Positions 1-10,037 of a stretch of DNA of 64,000 nucleotides are shown in pieces. How positions within the stretch are numbered: the first letter of the stretch is position 1; every line of letters starts with the position of its first letter. The stretch is from Mollicutes bacterium Phil14 (GTDB lineage Bacteria; Bacillota_I; Bacilli_A; ML615J-28; CAG-698). The DNA is taken from assembly GCA_001940985.1 (NCBI GenBank), contig MSHB01000017.1:57410-121409 (forward strand), written 5' to 3'. The notes below the pieces were generated by a model, which had not been told where the DNA came from, searched no databases, and was given only the letters and a program-made list of their open reading frames with translations. The position numbers and the translations under genes are program-made.

Positions 1-1
1 A

Positions 2-436
2 GAGTTCTTTGATAAAATTCCTAATATTAAAAACAAATTACAAACATTGAAAAATGTTGGACTTGGATATGTGAAACTTGGTCAAAGTGCTACGACTTTG
101 TCTGGTGGAGAAGCACAAAGAGTCAAATTAGCTAGCGAATTATATAGAAAAATAACACCTAATACAATATACTTGTTAGATGAGCCTACAACAGGACTAC
201 ATTCTGATGATGTAAAAAGATTACTTGAAGTTATACAATATATAGTTGATCAAGGGGCAACTGTAATTATAATTGAACATAATCTTGATGTGATAAAAGT
301 TGCCGATTACATTATTGACTTAGGACCAGAAGGTGGAGATGGCGGTGGCGAGGTTGTTGCAACTGGAACACCAGAAGAAGTGGCAGAATGTGAGAAATCA
401 TATACTGGACAATTCTTGAAAAAAGTATTAAATTAA
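2..436 (+). CDS. uvrA: Excinuclease ABC subunit A, C-terminal part (truncated by window start)
   Basis: Frame open from base 2 ([47 protein letters not shown]...DEPTTGLH...[10 protein letters not shown]), typical UvrA C-terminal ABC signature and D-loop. Confidence 0.95.
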   Translation, partial: EFFDKIPNIKNKLQTLKNVGLGYVKLGQSATTLSGGEAQRVKLASELYRKITPNTIYLLDEPTTGLHSDDVKRLLEVIQYIVDQGATVIIIEHNLDVIKVADYIIDLGPEGGDGGGEVVATGTPEEVAECEKSYTGQFLKKVLN

Positions 437-451
437 AAGGATGTTAGACGG

Positions 452-1003
452 ATGTTTGTTAAAAAAGGTTTTTCTGCTTTATGTATATTAGTTTTAATTG
501 TTATATTTTTTGTAATGACTAAAAAATTAATTATTAGATTTGATATTTTCTTAAATGGTGTAGAATACTATTTGACAATCGCTTTTGGAGCTTTTATAGT
601 TTTATTTTACCTGAAAAAATATAGGCTATCAGTTTGCTTTTATATGGTTATGTTGTGTATATTTTTAACATTTCGGGAAAAAGTTGAAAAGTCATACAGT
701 TTTGATTTATATTTAGGAAAATGGTTAAAAGTGATATTTACCAATCAAACTGTATTTATTAATATAATTGGCAATCTTATTTTGTTTACTCCTATAACCA
801 TTGTTATGTTATTAGGTAATAATAATTATGTAAAAACTTTTCTATATGTTTTTTTGTTAATTGTCTTTTTAGAGGTTATTCAATTTGTTACTAAGACAGG
901 TGTATTTGATATAATTGATATATTTTTGAATACTATTGGAATATTGTTAGGATTTCTTTTTTATAGTATACCTTTTCAATTTAAAAAAATATCGAAAAAT
1001 TAG
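452..1003 (+). CDS. VanZ-like family membrane protein
   Basis: Hydrophobic, with NLILFTP...EVIQFVTKTGVFDIIDIFLNTIG pattern of VanZ-like proteins. Confidence 0.7.
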   Translation: MFVKKGFSALCILVLIVIFFVMTKKLIIRFDIFLNGVEYYLTIAFGAFIVLFYLKKYRLSVCFYMVMLCIFLTFREKVEKSYSFDLYLGKWLKVIFTNQTVFINIIGNLILFTPITIVMLLGNNNYVKTFLYVFLLIVFLEVIQFVTKTGVFDIIDIFLNTIGILLGFLFYSIPFQFKKISKN

Positions 1004-1011
1004 GAGAGAAT

Positions 1012-1650
1012 ATGATATTATTATTTGATTTAGATGGTACAATTTTAGATACATATGCCTTAATTAGAGAAACTTTTATAGAGTTATTTAAGCGATTTTT
1101 ACCTAGTTATGAGTATACAGAAGATGATTTGAGAAGCTTTTTTGGACCATCTTTATATGATACATTTAAAAGAATTGGCTGCAATGAAGAAAAAAGTAAA
1201 GAACTTTTTATCAAGTATCGTAAGATTAATAAGACTCTTCAAAGTAAATATTTAAAATTGTTTCCTAATACTGAATGCTTTTTAGAAGATTTGAAATCTA
1301 AAGGATATAAAATGGCAATTTTTTCTAACAAAGTTCATGAAGCAATTATGTCAGGATTAATAGAAAAAGGAATAGATAAATACTTTTTGTATGTATTAGG
1401 TGTCGATGAAGTCAACTATCCAAAGCCAAATCCTCAAGGTATAGAAATAGTCAAAAATAGATTTAAAGATGAATGCATATATATAGGAGATACAAAAAGC
1501 GATATGTTAACAGCAAAAAATGCTGGTGTATTAGCAATTGGCACAACACAAGCAGGTTCAAAAAAAGAAGACTTGATTGATGGTGGCGCTGATTATGTGA
1601 TTGAAAAAATTAGCGACTTGCCAAAACTTTTGGAGGTATTAAAGATATGA
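1012..1650 (+). CDS. HAD-family hydrolase (phosphoglycolate phosphatase-like)
   Basis: N-terminal LFDLDGTILDT, IFSNK, YIGDTKSDMLTAKNAG motifs. Confidence 0.85.
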   Translation: MILLFDLDGTILDTYALIRETFIELFKRFLPSYEYTEDDLRSFFGPSLYDTFKRIGCNEEKSKELFIKYRKINKTLQSKYLKLFPNTECFLEDLKSKGYKMAIFSNKVHEAIMSGLIEKGIDKYFLYVLGVDEVNYPKPNPQGIEIVKNRFKDECIYIGDTKSDMLTAKNAGVLAIGTTQAGSKKEDLIDGGADYVIEKISDLPKLLEVLKI

Positions 1651-2552
1651 TATATGATATGTTAATTATTGGAAGTGGCCCTGCTGGAATGACAAGTGCA
1701 ATTTATGGTTTGAGAGCAAATTTAAAGGTAGCTTTATTTGAAAAAAGCGCCCCTGGTGGAGCCATGATTAACACAGCCAAAATTGAAAATTATCCAGGAT
1801 ATAAAAGTATAGATGGTGTTAGTCTATCAATGAATATGTACCAACAAGTTATTGATTTAGGAGTAGATTATTATTCGCGTGAAATAGAAAAAATCGAAAA
1901 AGGTGATGATAAATTTAAAGTTTTTTCTGATGGGGAAATATTTTATTCAAAAACAGTGATTATTGCTACTGGAACTAAGAATAAAAAACTTTCAGTTGAA
2001 AATGAAGAAAAATTTAGTGGACGTGGTATTTCTTGGTGTGCTATTTGTGATGGCAATTTCTTTAAAAATAAGATTGTTGCAGTTGTTGGCGGAGGAAATT
2101 CTGCTTTGGAAGAAGGTATGTATTTATCTGGCTTAGCTAAAAAGGTATATATAATACACAGAAGAGATGAATTTAGAGCTAGTAAAAGAATTGTTGAAGA
2201 AGCAATGGAAAAAGAAAACATTGAATTTGTTTATAACACAATAGTTACTGGATTTTTTGGAAGTGATAAACTAGAAGGACTAATATTAAAAAAATTAACA
2301 AGTGGAAATGAAACAATTCTTAATGTTGATGGCTGTTTTGAATATATTGGTCAAGAACCTAATTCTAATTTTGTAAAGGGACTAAATATAACAAATGAAA
2401 AAGGCTACATAATGGTTGATAATAATTTTGAAACTAAAATAAAAGGCCTATTTGCGTCTGGTGATATTATTAATAAGGAGTTTCGACAAATTGCAACAGC
2501 AGTTAATGATGGAGCAATTGCAGCACTAAGTGCTAGTCGATATTGTAAATAA
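1647..2552 (+). CDS. trxB: Thioredoxin-disulfide reductase
   Basis: GSGPAGMTSAIY, CAICDG redox motif, VVGGGNSALEE, C-terminal ASGDI...ATAVNDGAIAA. Confidence 0.93.
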   Translation: MIYDMLIIGSGPAGMTSAIYGLRANLKVALFEKSAPGGAMINTAKIENYPGYKSIDGVSLSMNMYQQVIDLGVDYYSREIEKIEKGDDKFKVFSDGEIFYSKTVIIATGTKNKKLSVENEEKFSGRGISWCAICDGNFFKNKIVAVVGGGNSALEEGMYLSGLAKKVYIIHRRDEFRASKRIVEEAMEKENIEFVYNTIVTGFFGSDKLEGLILKKLTSGNETILNVDGCFEYIGQEPNSNFVKGLNITNEKGYIMVDNNFETKIKGLFASGDIINKEFRQIATAVNDGAIAALSASRYCK

Positions 2553-2554
2553 TT

Positions 2555-3496
2555 ATGTCTTTTTCTAGTGATGTAAAAAAAGAACTATCAAATATTGATG
2601 TTGATATTTGTTGTATGAAAGCAGAATTATATACAATAATTAAATTTCGTTCTACAATTTTGATTTCAAGAGGTAATCTCGAAGTAGAAATTGTTACAAC
2701 ATTAAATTCAACTGCTAGAAGGATAGTGAATTTATTTAAAAAGATTTATAATGTCAATTTGGAAATACTTGCTTTTTATAAAGAGAAACTTGATTATAAA
2801 GTAAGATATAATTTGAAGTTGCAAGAAAATGGAACATATATTTTAAAAGACCTTGGAATAATCGATGAAAATTATAGAATAATAGAAGATATAAATTATA
2901 GTCTTTTTGAAAAAGAATGTTGCAAAATCAGTGCTATTAGAGGAGCTTTCTTAATTCAAGGATCTATTAATGATCCTGCTAAAAATGAGTATCATTTGGA
3001 AATAGTAGGGGCAAATTTGAGCGATGCTACATTTTTAAAAAATATTTTAGAAGAAGTAAACATCTTTTCAAAAATCATTGAAAGAAAAAAAGGCTACGTA
3101 CTATATATTAAAAAAGCTGAACAGATAGCTGATTTCCTTCGCTTTACTGGTGCAGTAAATAGTTTATTTTATTTCGAAGACAAAAGAATAAAAAGAGATT
3201 ATAATAACTATGCTAATAGAATGATAAATTGTGATATAGCTAATGAAGAAAAAGCTTTGCGAACTGCCGCAAAACAATTAGAAGATATCGCTTATTTGGA
3301 CAAAAATTATGGTCTGATTAATCTTAAAGAAAGATTAATAGATGCAATTGTTTTAAGAAATACTTATCCAGATGACTCTTTGTCTCAATTGAGTGAAAAA
3401 TCTGAAGAATTATTAGGTAGATATATAAGTAAATCAGGTTTAAGTCATTGTTATAGAGATATTAGTCAAATGGTTAATGAACTAAAAAAAAAGTAG
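2555..3496 (+). CDS. whiA: DNA-binding protein WhiA
   Basis: MSFSSDVKKELSNI start, RGAFLIQGSINDP, NRMINCDIANEEK, C-terminal LSELSE-type HTH. Confidence 0.92.
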   Translation: MSFSSDVKKELSNIDVDICCMKAELYTIIKFRSTILISRGNLEVEIVTTLNSTARRIVNLFKKIYNVNLEILAFYKEKLDYKVRYNLKLQENGTYILKDLGIIDENYRIIEDINYSLFEKECCKISAIRGAFLIQGSINDPAKNEYHLEIVGANLSDATFLKNILEEVNIFSKIIERKKGYVLYIKKAEQIADFLRFTGAVNSLFYFEDKRIKRDYNNYANRMINCDIANEEKALRTAAKQLEDIAYLDKNYGLINLKERLIDAIVLRNTYPDDSLSQLSEKSEELLGRYISKSGLSHCYRDISQMVNELKKK

Positions 3497-3545
3497 AGAG
3501 CAAGATTCTTAATAGAAAATGTCTCTACTTTTATTATATTTGTTA

Positions 3546-3806
3546 CTAGTGTACATCATGATCAGTAGTAAATAAAGAAGATATTGAAATTAAACCTGCT
3601 ATACCTACTAATGAATAAATAATTCTTGTAACTACTGTGCTTAAATTGTCAAAGATAAATGCAACTAAATCGAATTTGAAAATACCAACCAAACCCCAAT
3701 TAAGTGCACCGATAATAACTAGAACTAAAGCAATTTTTTGCAAAATATTCATAAATTTACCTCCTAATTTATAATTATTATTCCCCAAAAAAATACTAAT
3801 ATTCAT
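3546..3806 (-). CDS. DUF378 family small membrane protein
   Basis: LVIIGALNWGLVGIFKFDLVAFIF...RIIYSLVGIAGL, typical of DUF378; likely start is the internal Met (MNILQKIALV). Confidence 0.85.
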   Translation of the reverse strand: MNISIFLGNNNYKLGGKFMNILQKIALVLVIIGALNWGLVGIFKFDLVAFIFDNLSTVVTRIIYSLVGIAGLISISSLFTTDHDVH

Positions 3807-3851
3807 TTTTCAAAAATAAGCATAAAATTTCATTATTAATCATAGGATTAA

Positions 3852-4886
3852 ATGAAAAATAGGGGTGTAAATAATATAATGAAAAAAAGTTTAATGTTTA
3901 TTTTAGTAATGGTTTTATGTTTTTTATTTGTAGGTTGCAAATTTAAAAAAGAAAAGGAAACACAAAAAGAGTTTATGCAAATGGTTACTAATGCTAGTTC
4001 ATATTGTGTGGAAGGCATAATGGAATCATATTATCAAGATGGTAGAAAGCAAAATGAGTTTACTGTAAAGTATAAGAGCCCTGATTTTATTAAGGTTACA
4101 ATAAAAGATGCTGAACAAAATGATAAACAAATTATTTTGAAAAATTCAGAAGGAGTTTATGTGTTAATACCATCTGTTAATAAGAATTTCAAAATAAAGA
4201 GCACTTGGCCAACAAATTCAAGTTATCCATATTTATTACAAAGTATTTCTAAAGATTTAGCTAATGAAAAAGAACCAATAATTACTGAGCAAGATGATAC
4301 TTATACTGTGGAAACTAAAACATCTCTTCATAATGATGCTTTAGCTGTTAAGCAAAAGATAATTTTTGATAAAAAAACAGCTTTACCTAAAGAAGTGCTA
4401 GTTTATGATGAAAATTCTGATTTATATATTAGAGTGGTATTTACAAAAGTTGATTTTGAAGCAAAGGTTAGTGATGATGAGTTTTCAGTAGAAAAAAGTA
4501 TGGAAACTATAAGACTTGAATATGGTGAAAAAGGAATAGAATATGATAGAGTAGTAAGCTATCCAATAATTTTTCCAAAAGGATCTAATTTGATTGGTGA
4601 GGATACAATAAAAAGCACAGATGGTAATGACGTAAGAACAATAATGAAATTTTCTGGAGATGTTGGATTCACAATTATTCAAGAATTTATTCGTGATAGA
4701 GATGTTACTGTTTTCCAACAAGAAACTGGGGAAATAACTACAGTTTTAGGAAATGTTGCAATTATTAAATCTAATGGTGTACAAATGTTCTACCAAGGAG
4801 TTGAGTACACGATTGGTTCAAATGACTTAGCTGTAATGCAAATGTTAGATATATTAGCTGGTTATATGACAAATCCATCAAAATAA
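3852..4886 (+). CDS. LolA-like fold lipoprotein (GerS/YdcC-like)
   Basis: Lipobox FVGC; LolA-like pattern (SYCVEGIMES... SPDFIKVTI); likely start ATG 3879. Confidence 0.55.
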   Translation: MKNRGVNNIMKKSLMFILVMVLCFLFVGCKFKKEKETQKEFMQMVTNASSYCVEGIMESYYQDGRKQNEFTVKYKSPDFIKVTIKDAEQNDKQIILKNSEGVYVLIPSVNKNFKIKSTWPTNSSYPYLLQSISKDLANEKEPIITEQDDTYTVETKTSLHNDALAVKQKIIFDKKTALPKEVLVYDENSDLYIRVVFTKVDFEAKVSDDEFSVEKSMETIRLEYGEKGIEYDRVVSYPIIFPKGSNLIGEDTIKSTDGNDVRTIMKFSGDVGFTIIQEFIRDRDVTVFQQETGEITTVLGNVAIIKSNGVQMFYQGVEYTIGSNDLAVMQMLDILAGYMTNPSK

Positions 4887-4967
4887 TTAAAATAAAAACT
4901 AAAAGTTCTTGATAAAAGAACTTTTTTTTAGTATAATATATAAGTACAGAAATTTAGGAGTGTAATT

Positions 4968-5507
4968 ATGAATAAAAAATATGGACAACAACAAAAAACT
5001 AGTTATAAATCAATTATCTTTTGGGGATTGATTGCTTTAATAACACTTATATTTATAATTGTTATAATTGTTAGATTTGCTCAATCAAGAACAGTTAATA
5101 GTTATGATTCATTGAAACAACTTCAAGGAGAAGAAATATTAGAACAAAGTGATAAGTATTTAGTATTTGTTTATAATTCTACTACAGAAAAATCAAGTGA
5201 AATTGATAACTTTGATAAAGTTGTTTTCAACTACATTTCTTTTGCTAAGAGAAATAAATCTAATGAGTCAGTTTTCAAAATTTTTGGTTTTGATATCGTA
5301 AATCCTGATAATAAAAAAGTTGTTATAAGTTCAGATAGTGGTAAAACTGCTAATATTTCTAATGTTGAAGATTTTAGTGAGTTATTAATTAAGTCTGGCG
5401 ATATTCCAATGTTACTTATAATTAGTGGTAACAAAATAATTGATTATAAAGATTCTGATAATGCAATTAGTGAATATTTACAAAATATTATTGATGAAAA
5501 TAAGTAA
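4968..5507 (+). CDS. Single-TM anchored protein, possible thioredoxin-like fold
   Basis: One N-terminal TM helix then soluble domain; ORF with RBS-like AGGAGTG upstream. Confidence 0.5.
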   Translation: MNKKYGQQQKTSYKSIIFWGLIALITLIFIIVIIVRFAQSRTVNSYDSLKQLQGEEILEQSDKYLVFVYNSTTEKSSEIDNFDKVVFNYISFAKRNKSNESVFKIFGFDIVNPDNKKVVISSDSGKTANISNVEDFSELLIKSGDIPMLLIISGNKIIDYKDSDNAISEYLQNIIDENK

Positions 5508-5576
5508 AGATTAAAGGTAAAATAAAAAAAACTTGACAAACCATAAAAAATTTAGTATTATGGTATGGCAAGGTAT

Positions 5577-5667
5577 GGAGTAGTACTCAAGTGGCTGAAG
5601 AGGTGCCCCTGCTAAGGGTATAGATCGGGAAACTGGTGCGAGGGTTCAAATCCCTCCTACTCCGCCA
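5577..5667 (+). tRNA. tRNA-Ser (GCT)
   Basis: GGAGTAG/CTACTCC acceptor stem, long variable arm, anticodon GCT, encoded GCCA end. Confidence 0.95.
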
Positions 5668-5674
5668 TTATTAA

Positions 5675-5751
5675 GGCCTTTTGGAGAAGCGGTTTAACTC
5701 ATATGCCTTTCACGCATACACTCACGGGTTCGAATCCCGTAAAGGTCACCA
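5675..5751 (+). tRNA. tRNA-Glu (TTC)
   Basis: GGCCTTT/AAAGGTC acceptor stem, anticodon TTC, encoded CCA. Confidence 0.92.
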
Positions 5752-5955
5752 TTTGAATGTATCTGTAAGATATATATATGATTTCGTTTTTGAAGTTAAA
5801 AAAATATGCATCTTTTTAGGTGTATTTTTTATTACTTGTTAAATACTTTTATAAAAAATTCAGACAACTTAAATTAACACATTTACAGTAAAAAAATCAT
5901 TTAGTTAATGTGTATGATTAGTTATATAATAAGATATGAGAAAGAGGGAATTAAA

Positions 5956-6624
5956 ATGTTTGATAAATAATTAATTGAAAGAATATGTAATTTGACGTGT
6001 AGTGATGAAGATGTTTTTAAGGATAATACTTTAATAAAATATGATGTAGATTATCCATTTAAAAAATACTATAATGCTAATACAATTATAAACGCAATTA
6101 AAAAATATGCTTCACACGAATGGAGCGATAAAAAATTGGCTCATTGGGCGTGTATCTATTTTTGGATTTTGGCGGGTGGAAATGACCAAAATTTGAAAGA
6201 GGACTTGAATAGTTTTGAAGAATTTTATGCTCAACGCATAATAGAATCTTTAGATTCATTGTCTTTTTTTGAGTCTACAGATTTAGAGAAAAGTGAGATT
6301 CAAGAGTGGTTAGAATATAATATAGAATACTATACTGATTTAAATCATATATGGGAAACTAGAGAGAAATGGCAAATATATTATTATTTAACTAACGAAT
6401 TTGTTTGCTTTGATGATGAGGATGATTGTAAAAGCACTTATACTATTTTAGTAAATAATGAAACTAAAGAATTTGCGATATTATATGCAGATTGTTTTTG
6501 TGATTTTCTAGAAGAAAAAACATTTACTTGTTTAGAAAAGAATAAAATTTATGATTTAGTTGAAGAACTTAAGAGAAAAGAATATCAAGAATTGAGTTGT
6601 TCAACTGAACTTTCTGATGACTAA
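5956..6624 (+). pseudogene. Uncharacterised acidic protein; natural ATG followed by an in-frame TAA at codon 5
   Basis: RBS-like GAGGGA then ATG TTT GAT AAA TAA TTA ATT GAA AGA..., same frame as ORF 5992..6624. Confidence 0.55.
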
Positions 6625-6664
6625 ATATTTGATTTTTATGTATTGACGAGATAGAGGTGAAAAT

Positions 6665-7204
6665 ATGTATATTTGGGGAGCGATTGATGTTGAAAGCCAA
6701 TTAAAAGAACAAAAGGAAAAAGTAATGCTAATTGAAAATGATATTTCTTTCTTACAATCTAATATTTGTTCGTTGCCTTTACATATTTCACTAAAAATAT
6801 CATCAGAAGTGCCAAAAAAATATGAAGATTATGTTAGAAAAGAAATTCTTGAACTATTTCAGTTGACTAAACCATTTTATGTTGAAATTGATAAAATTGA
6901 ACTTAATAAATCAATTGTTTGGATTAAAATGAAAGAAAATGGAGAGTTAAAGAAACTACATAATGATTTATGTTTTATTTTTACTAAATATAAAGTTGCA
7001 TTACATGAGTATGATAGTTACTTTATATATCATTCAACACTATTTTTAGATAGTGATGAGGATAAGATAAAAGAAGCGTTTGAAAGGATTAAATCAATAG
7101 AACTTCCAACTAAATTAGTTGCTAATAAATTTATTATTGGCTCATCACATAATGGAGAAGTTGGCACATATAAAGTTGATTCAATAGTTGAACATCCTTT
7201 TTAA
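6665..7204 (+). CDS. 2H phosphoesterase / 2'-5' RNA ligase-like protein
   Basis: Two spaced HxS/T motifs (LHISLK and YHSTLFLD). Confidence 0.6.
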   Translation: MYIWGAIDVESQLKEQKEKVMLIENDISFLQSNICSLPLHISLKISSEVPKKYEDYVRKEILELFQLTKPFYVEIDKIELNKSIVWIKMKENGELKKLHNDLCFIFTKYKVALHEYDSYFIYHSTLFLDSDEDKIKEAFERIKSIELPTKLVANKFIIGSSHNGEVGTYKVDSIVEHPF

Positions 7205-7368
7205 ATAGTAATATATATAGAATTTATGAAATTTGGAATTGTTGACTTTTTTAGTCAATTATTATAAAATATTTATATCTATTGTAAATTACAAATGGGG
7301 CATTTTTAGATTATTTATAGTAGAGGATAATAATTAGATAAAATACTAAAAAGCAAAAAGGAGGAAAT

Positions 7369-8031
7369 ATGGAATTAAGAGAGGCTATGATTTATCGTCA
7401 TACAGTTAGAAAGTATAAAAGGAAAAAATTAGAAGCAGATATTGTTGAAAAAATCAATGATAGAATAGATCTTAATAATCTTATTTATAACCTTAATATG
7501 AAGCTTATGACTCAAAAAAAGGATGCTGTTAAAGGATTATTTAAAACTTTTTGTACTAAAAATGTTAAGAATTATATTATTCTTTCTTGCGATGATTCTA
7601 AAGATTTATTAGAAAAAATAGGTTATTGCAGTGCTGATATTATGTTGTATGCACAAACTCTAGGATTAAATACTTGGTTTATTGGAGAAACTTATAATAA
7701 AAAAATAGAAACATATGCAGATGGTAAAAAAGTTTTTGGTGTAATAGTACTTGGTTATGGAAAAACAAAAGGAAAAAAACACAAATCTAAAAAAGTAGAA
7801 GAAGTATCTTTTTATGATGGAATAACGCCAGGATGGTTTGCTGAAGGTGTTAAAGCAAGCTTGCTTGCTCCAACAGCTTTAAATAAACAAGCATTTTTTA
7901 TAACTGGAAAAGGAACTGATGTAACTGCTATTTGCAACAACGGAAAATACACTAATATTGATTTAGGAATAATTAAGTATTATTTTGAATTGGGTGCTGG
8001 TAAAGATAATTTTTCTTGGCGTGCGGTGTGA
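7369..8031 (+). CDS. Nitroreductase-family protein
   Basis: MELREAMIYRHTVRKYKRKKLE start; GYCSADIMLYAQTLGLNTWFIG; PTALNKQ. Confidence 0.8.
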   Translation: MELREAMIYRHTVRKYKRKKLEADIVEKINDRIDLNNLIYNLNMKLMTQKKDAVKGLFKTFCTKNVKNYIILSCDDSKDLLEKIGYCSADIMLYAQTLGLNTWFIGETYNKKIETYADGKKVFGVIVLGYGKTKGKKHKSKKVEEVSFYDGITPGWFAEGVKASLLAPTALNKQAFFITGKGTDVTAICNNGKYTNIDLGIIKYYFELGAGKDNFSWRAV

Positions 8032-8207
8032 TTATAATGGCAGATATTATTGAAAATAAATGGAGTACTTGCTATTGAAATAAAAAAATATTAAAATGTC
8101 GAGGTTCAACTATGCAGTTGTTGCCTCGTTTTTTATTTAATTCTTTAGTACATAATAGCAACAATTAGTTGCTTGTAATTATAATTTTATGGTAGTAAAA
8201 TATTGCT

Positions 8208-10037
8208 ATGAAAAAGGTGAGTTATATGAAAAAATATGGATTATTTAATATAATAATAAGAGAATTAAGAACAGTTAAGAAAAGAAAAACTATTTTGTTT
8301 TATATATTATTGTTTGTTTTAACAATATGTAGTGGTCTTATACCATTTGTTGGAATTGTTTTAAGTAAAATTGTTATTGAAAATTTGGTGGCTGGCACTT
8401 TAACAATGGATATTATAAAAACAGTTATTATTATATGTGGTTTTGGATTAGCATTAGAAATTGTAACTACAATTATTAATAATAGATTTGATATTTGGTT
8501 CTTAGATACAAGAATGATTGAATTTTATTCTGTTAATAATATGTATTTGAATATTGATTATGAAAATATTGAAGATAATAAATTTAGAGATGAATTTGAA
8601 GTTGCTACTAGGGCTTTAAGTGGTGATGGAATAGGTTTCCAACATATTCTAAAACTTGTTGCTATAATATTGCCATTACTTTTTTCTCTTATTCTTTATT
8701 GTATAGTTATAGCCGCTTTTAATATTTATATATTAATAGCATGTATAATAAGTTCGATATTTATTATTTTTGTTAATAAAAAAATAGCTTTATATATAAG
8801 TTCAAAAAAGGAAAGTTTAGCTAAAGCTAATAGACAGACTAATTATTTTACAAATATAGCATATTCATTTGAATATGGAAAAGATATAAGAGTATATTCT
8901 TTGCAGGACAAGTTGATTAGTGATTATAGGAAAAAAGCTGATGAATCTATTTCTATTAATAGAAATATTGCTAATAAAAGTTTTAAACTTGGTTTGTTAG
9001 AGATTTTGTTTTTGGTTATAGAAGATGCAGTGGCATATTTTTTCATTATTAAGTCTTATTTAGAAGGTGCTATTTCCCTTGGTGAAGTTACTATGTATGT
9101 TGGTGTTGTAATATCACTTAGTTTAACGCTTCGTCAAATAACGAATAATGTAACATGCTTATTGAAAGATTCAAAATACGTTGAAACATATTATGAATTT
9201 ATGGATAATTCAGCTTTATATAGAAGAAGTGGTAATCATAAAGCAGTTCCAAATAATGAAACATTAGAAATAGAATTTAAAAATGTATCGTTTAAATATC
9301 CACGTTCTGATAAATGGATATTAAAGAATTTTAATTTCAAGATTAAAAAAGGCGAAAAGTTAGCGATTGTTGGAACAAATGGGGCTGGAAAAACTACTAT
9401 TGTAAAACTAATGACGGGTTTATTTTTTCCAAATGAAGGTGAGATATTAATAAATGGTGTAGAAATAAGAAAATATGATAAGAATGAATTAAACAAAATG
9501 TTTTCAGTTGTTTATCAAGATGTGAATATATTTGCCGCAAGTGTTTTAGAGAACATCGTTGGTTTAGACACTGATGAACTTTCAAAAAAGAAAGCGATAG
9601 ATGCAATAGAAAGAGTTGGGTTAAAAGAAAAGATTGAATCTTTGCCTAATTCATATAATAATCAATTATTAAAGATTATAGAAAATGATGGCGTAGAATT
9701 ATCTGGAGGTCAAAATCAAAAATTAGCTATTGCTAGAGCTCTATATAAAAATGGTAATATGGTAATTTTGGATGAACCAACTAGTGCACTTGATGCTTTA
9801 GCTGAGGCTGAGATATATAAATCATTTGATGATTTAGTTGGTCATAAAACTGCGGTTTATATTTCACACAGATTGAGTTCAACAAAATTCTGTGACAAGA
9901 TAGCTTTGTTTACAACTGATGGATTAAAAGAATATGGTTCACATGAAGAACTTATGTCACTAAAGGGAGAATATTATAATATGTTTGAAACTCAAGGAAA
10001 ATATTATAAAGAAGGAGTTGAAAATAATGAAAAATAA
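8208..10037 (+). CDS. ABC transporter, fused permease/ATP-binding
   Basis: TM domain plus GTNGAGKTT, LSGGQNQKLAIARAL, VILDEPTSALD. Confidence 0.9.
   Translation: MKKVSYMKKYGLFNIIIRELRTVKKRKTILFYILLFVLTICSGLIPFVGIVLSKIVIENLVAGTLTMDIIKTVIIICGFGLALEIVTTIINNRFDIWFLDTRMIEFYSVNNMYLNIDYENIEDNKFRDEFEVATRALSGDGIGFQHILKLVAIILPLLFSLILYCIVIAAFNIYILIACIISSIFIIFVNKKIALYISSKKESLAKANRQTNYFTNIAYSFEYGKDIRVYSLQDKLISDYRKKADESISINRNIANKSFKLGLLEILFLVIEDAVAYFFIIKSYLEGAISLGEVTMYVGVVISLSLTLRQITNNVTCLLKDSKYVETYYEFMDNSALYRRSGNHKAVPNNETLEIEFKNVSFKYPRSDKWILKNFNFKIKKGEKLAIVGTNGAGKTTIVKLMTGLFFPNEGEILINGVEIRKYDKNELNKMFSVVYQDVNIFAASVLENIVGLDTDELSKKKAIDAIERVGLKEKIESLPNSYNNQLLKIIENDGVELSGGQNQKLAIARALYKNGNMVILDEPTSALDALAEAEIYKSFDDLVGHKTAVYISHRLSSTKFCDKIALFTTDGLKEYGSHEELMSLKGEYYNMFETQGKYYKEGVENNEK

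Noticed and set aside
5968-5970. UAA recoding (stop to Gln) at the 5956 gene
   Set aside because: Other genes in the window end in TAA at natural lengths, so a single nonsense mutation is simpler
8095-8136. Structured RNA between nitroreductase and ABC exporter
   Set aside because: CGAGG...CAACT-ATGC-AGTTG...CCTCG plus T run is an ordinary terminator
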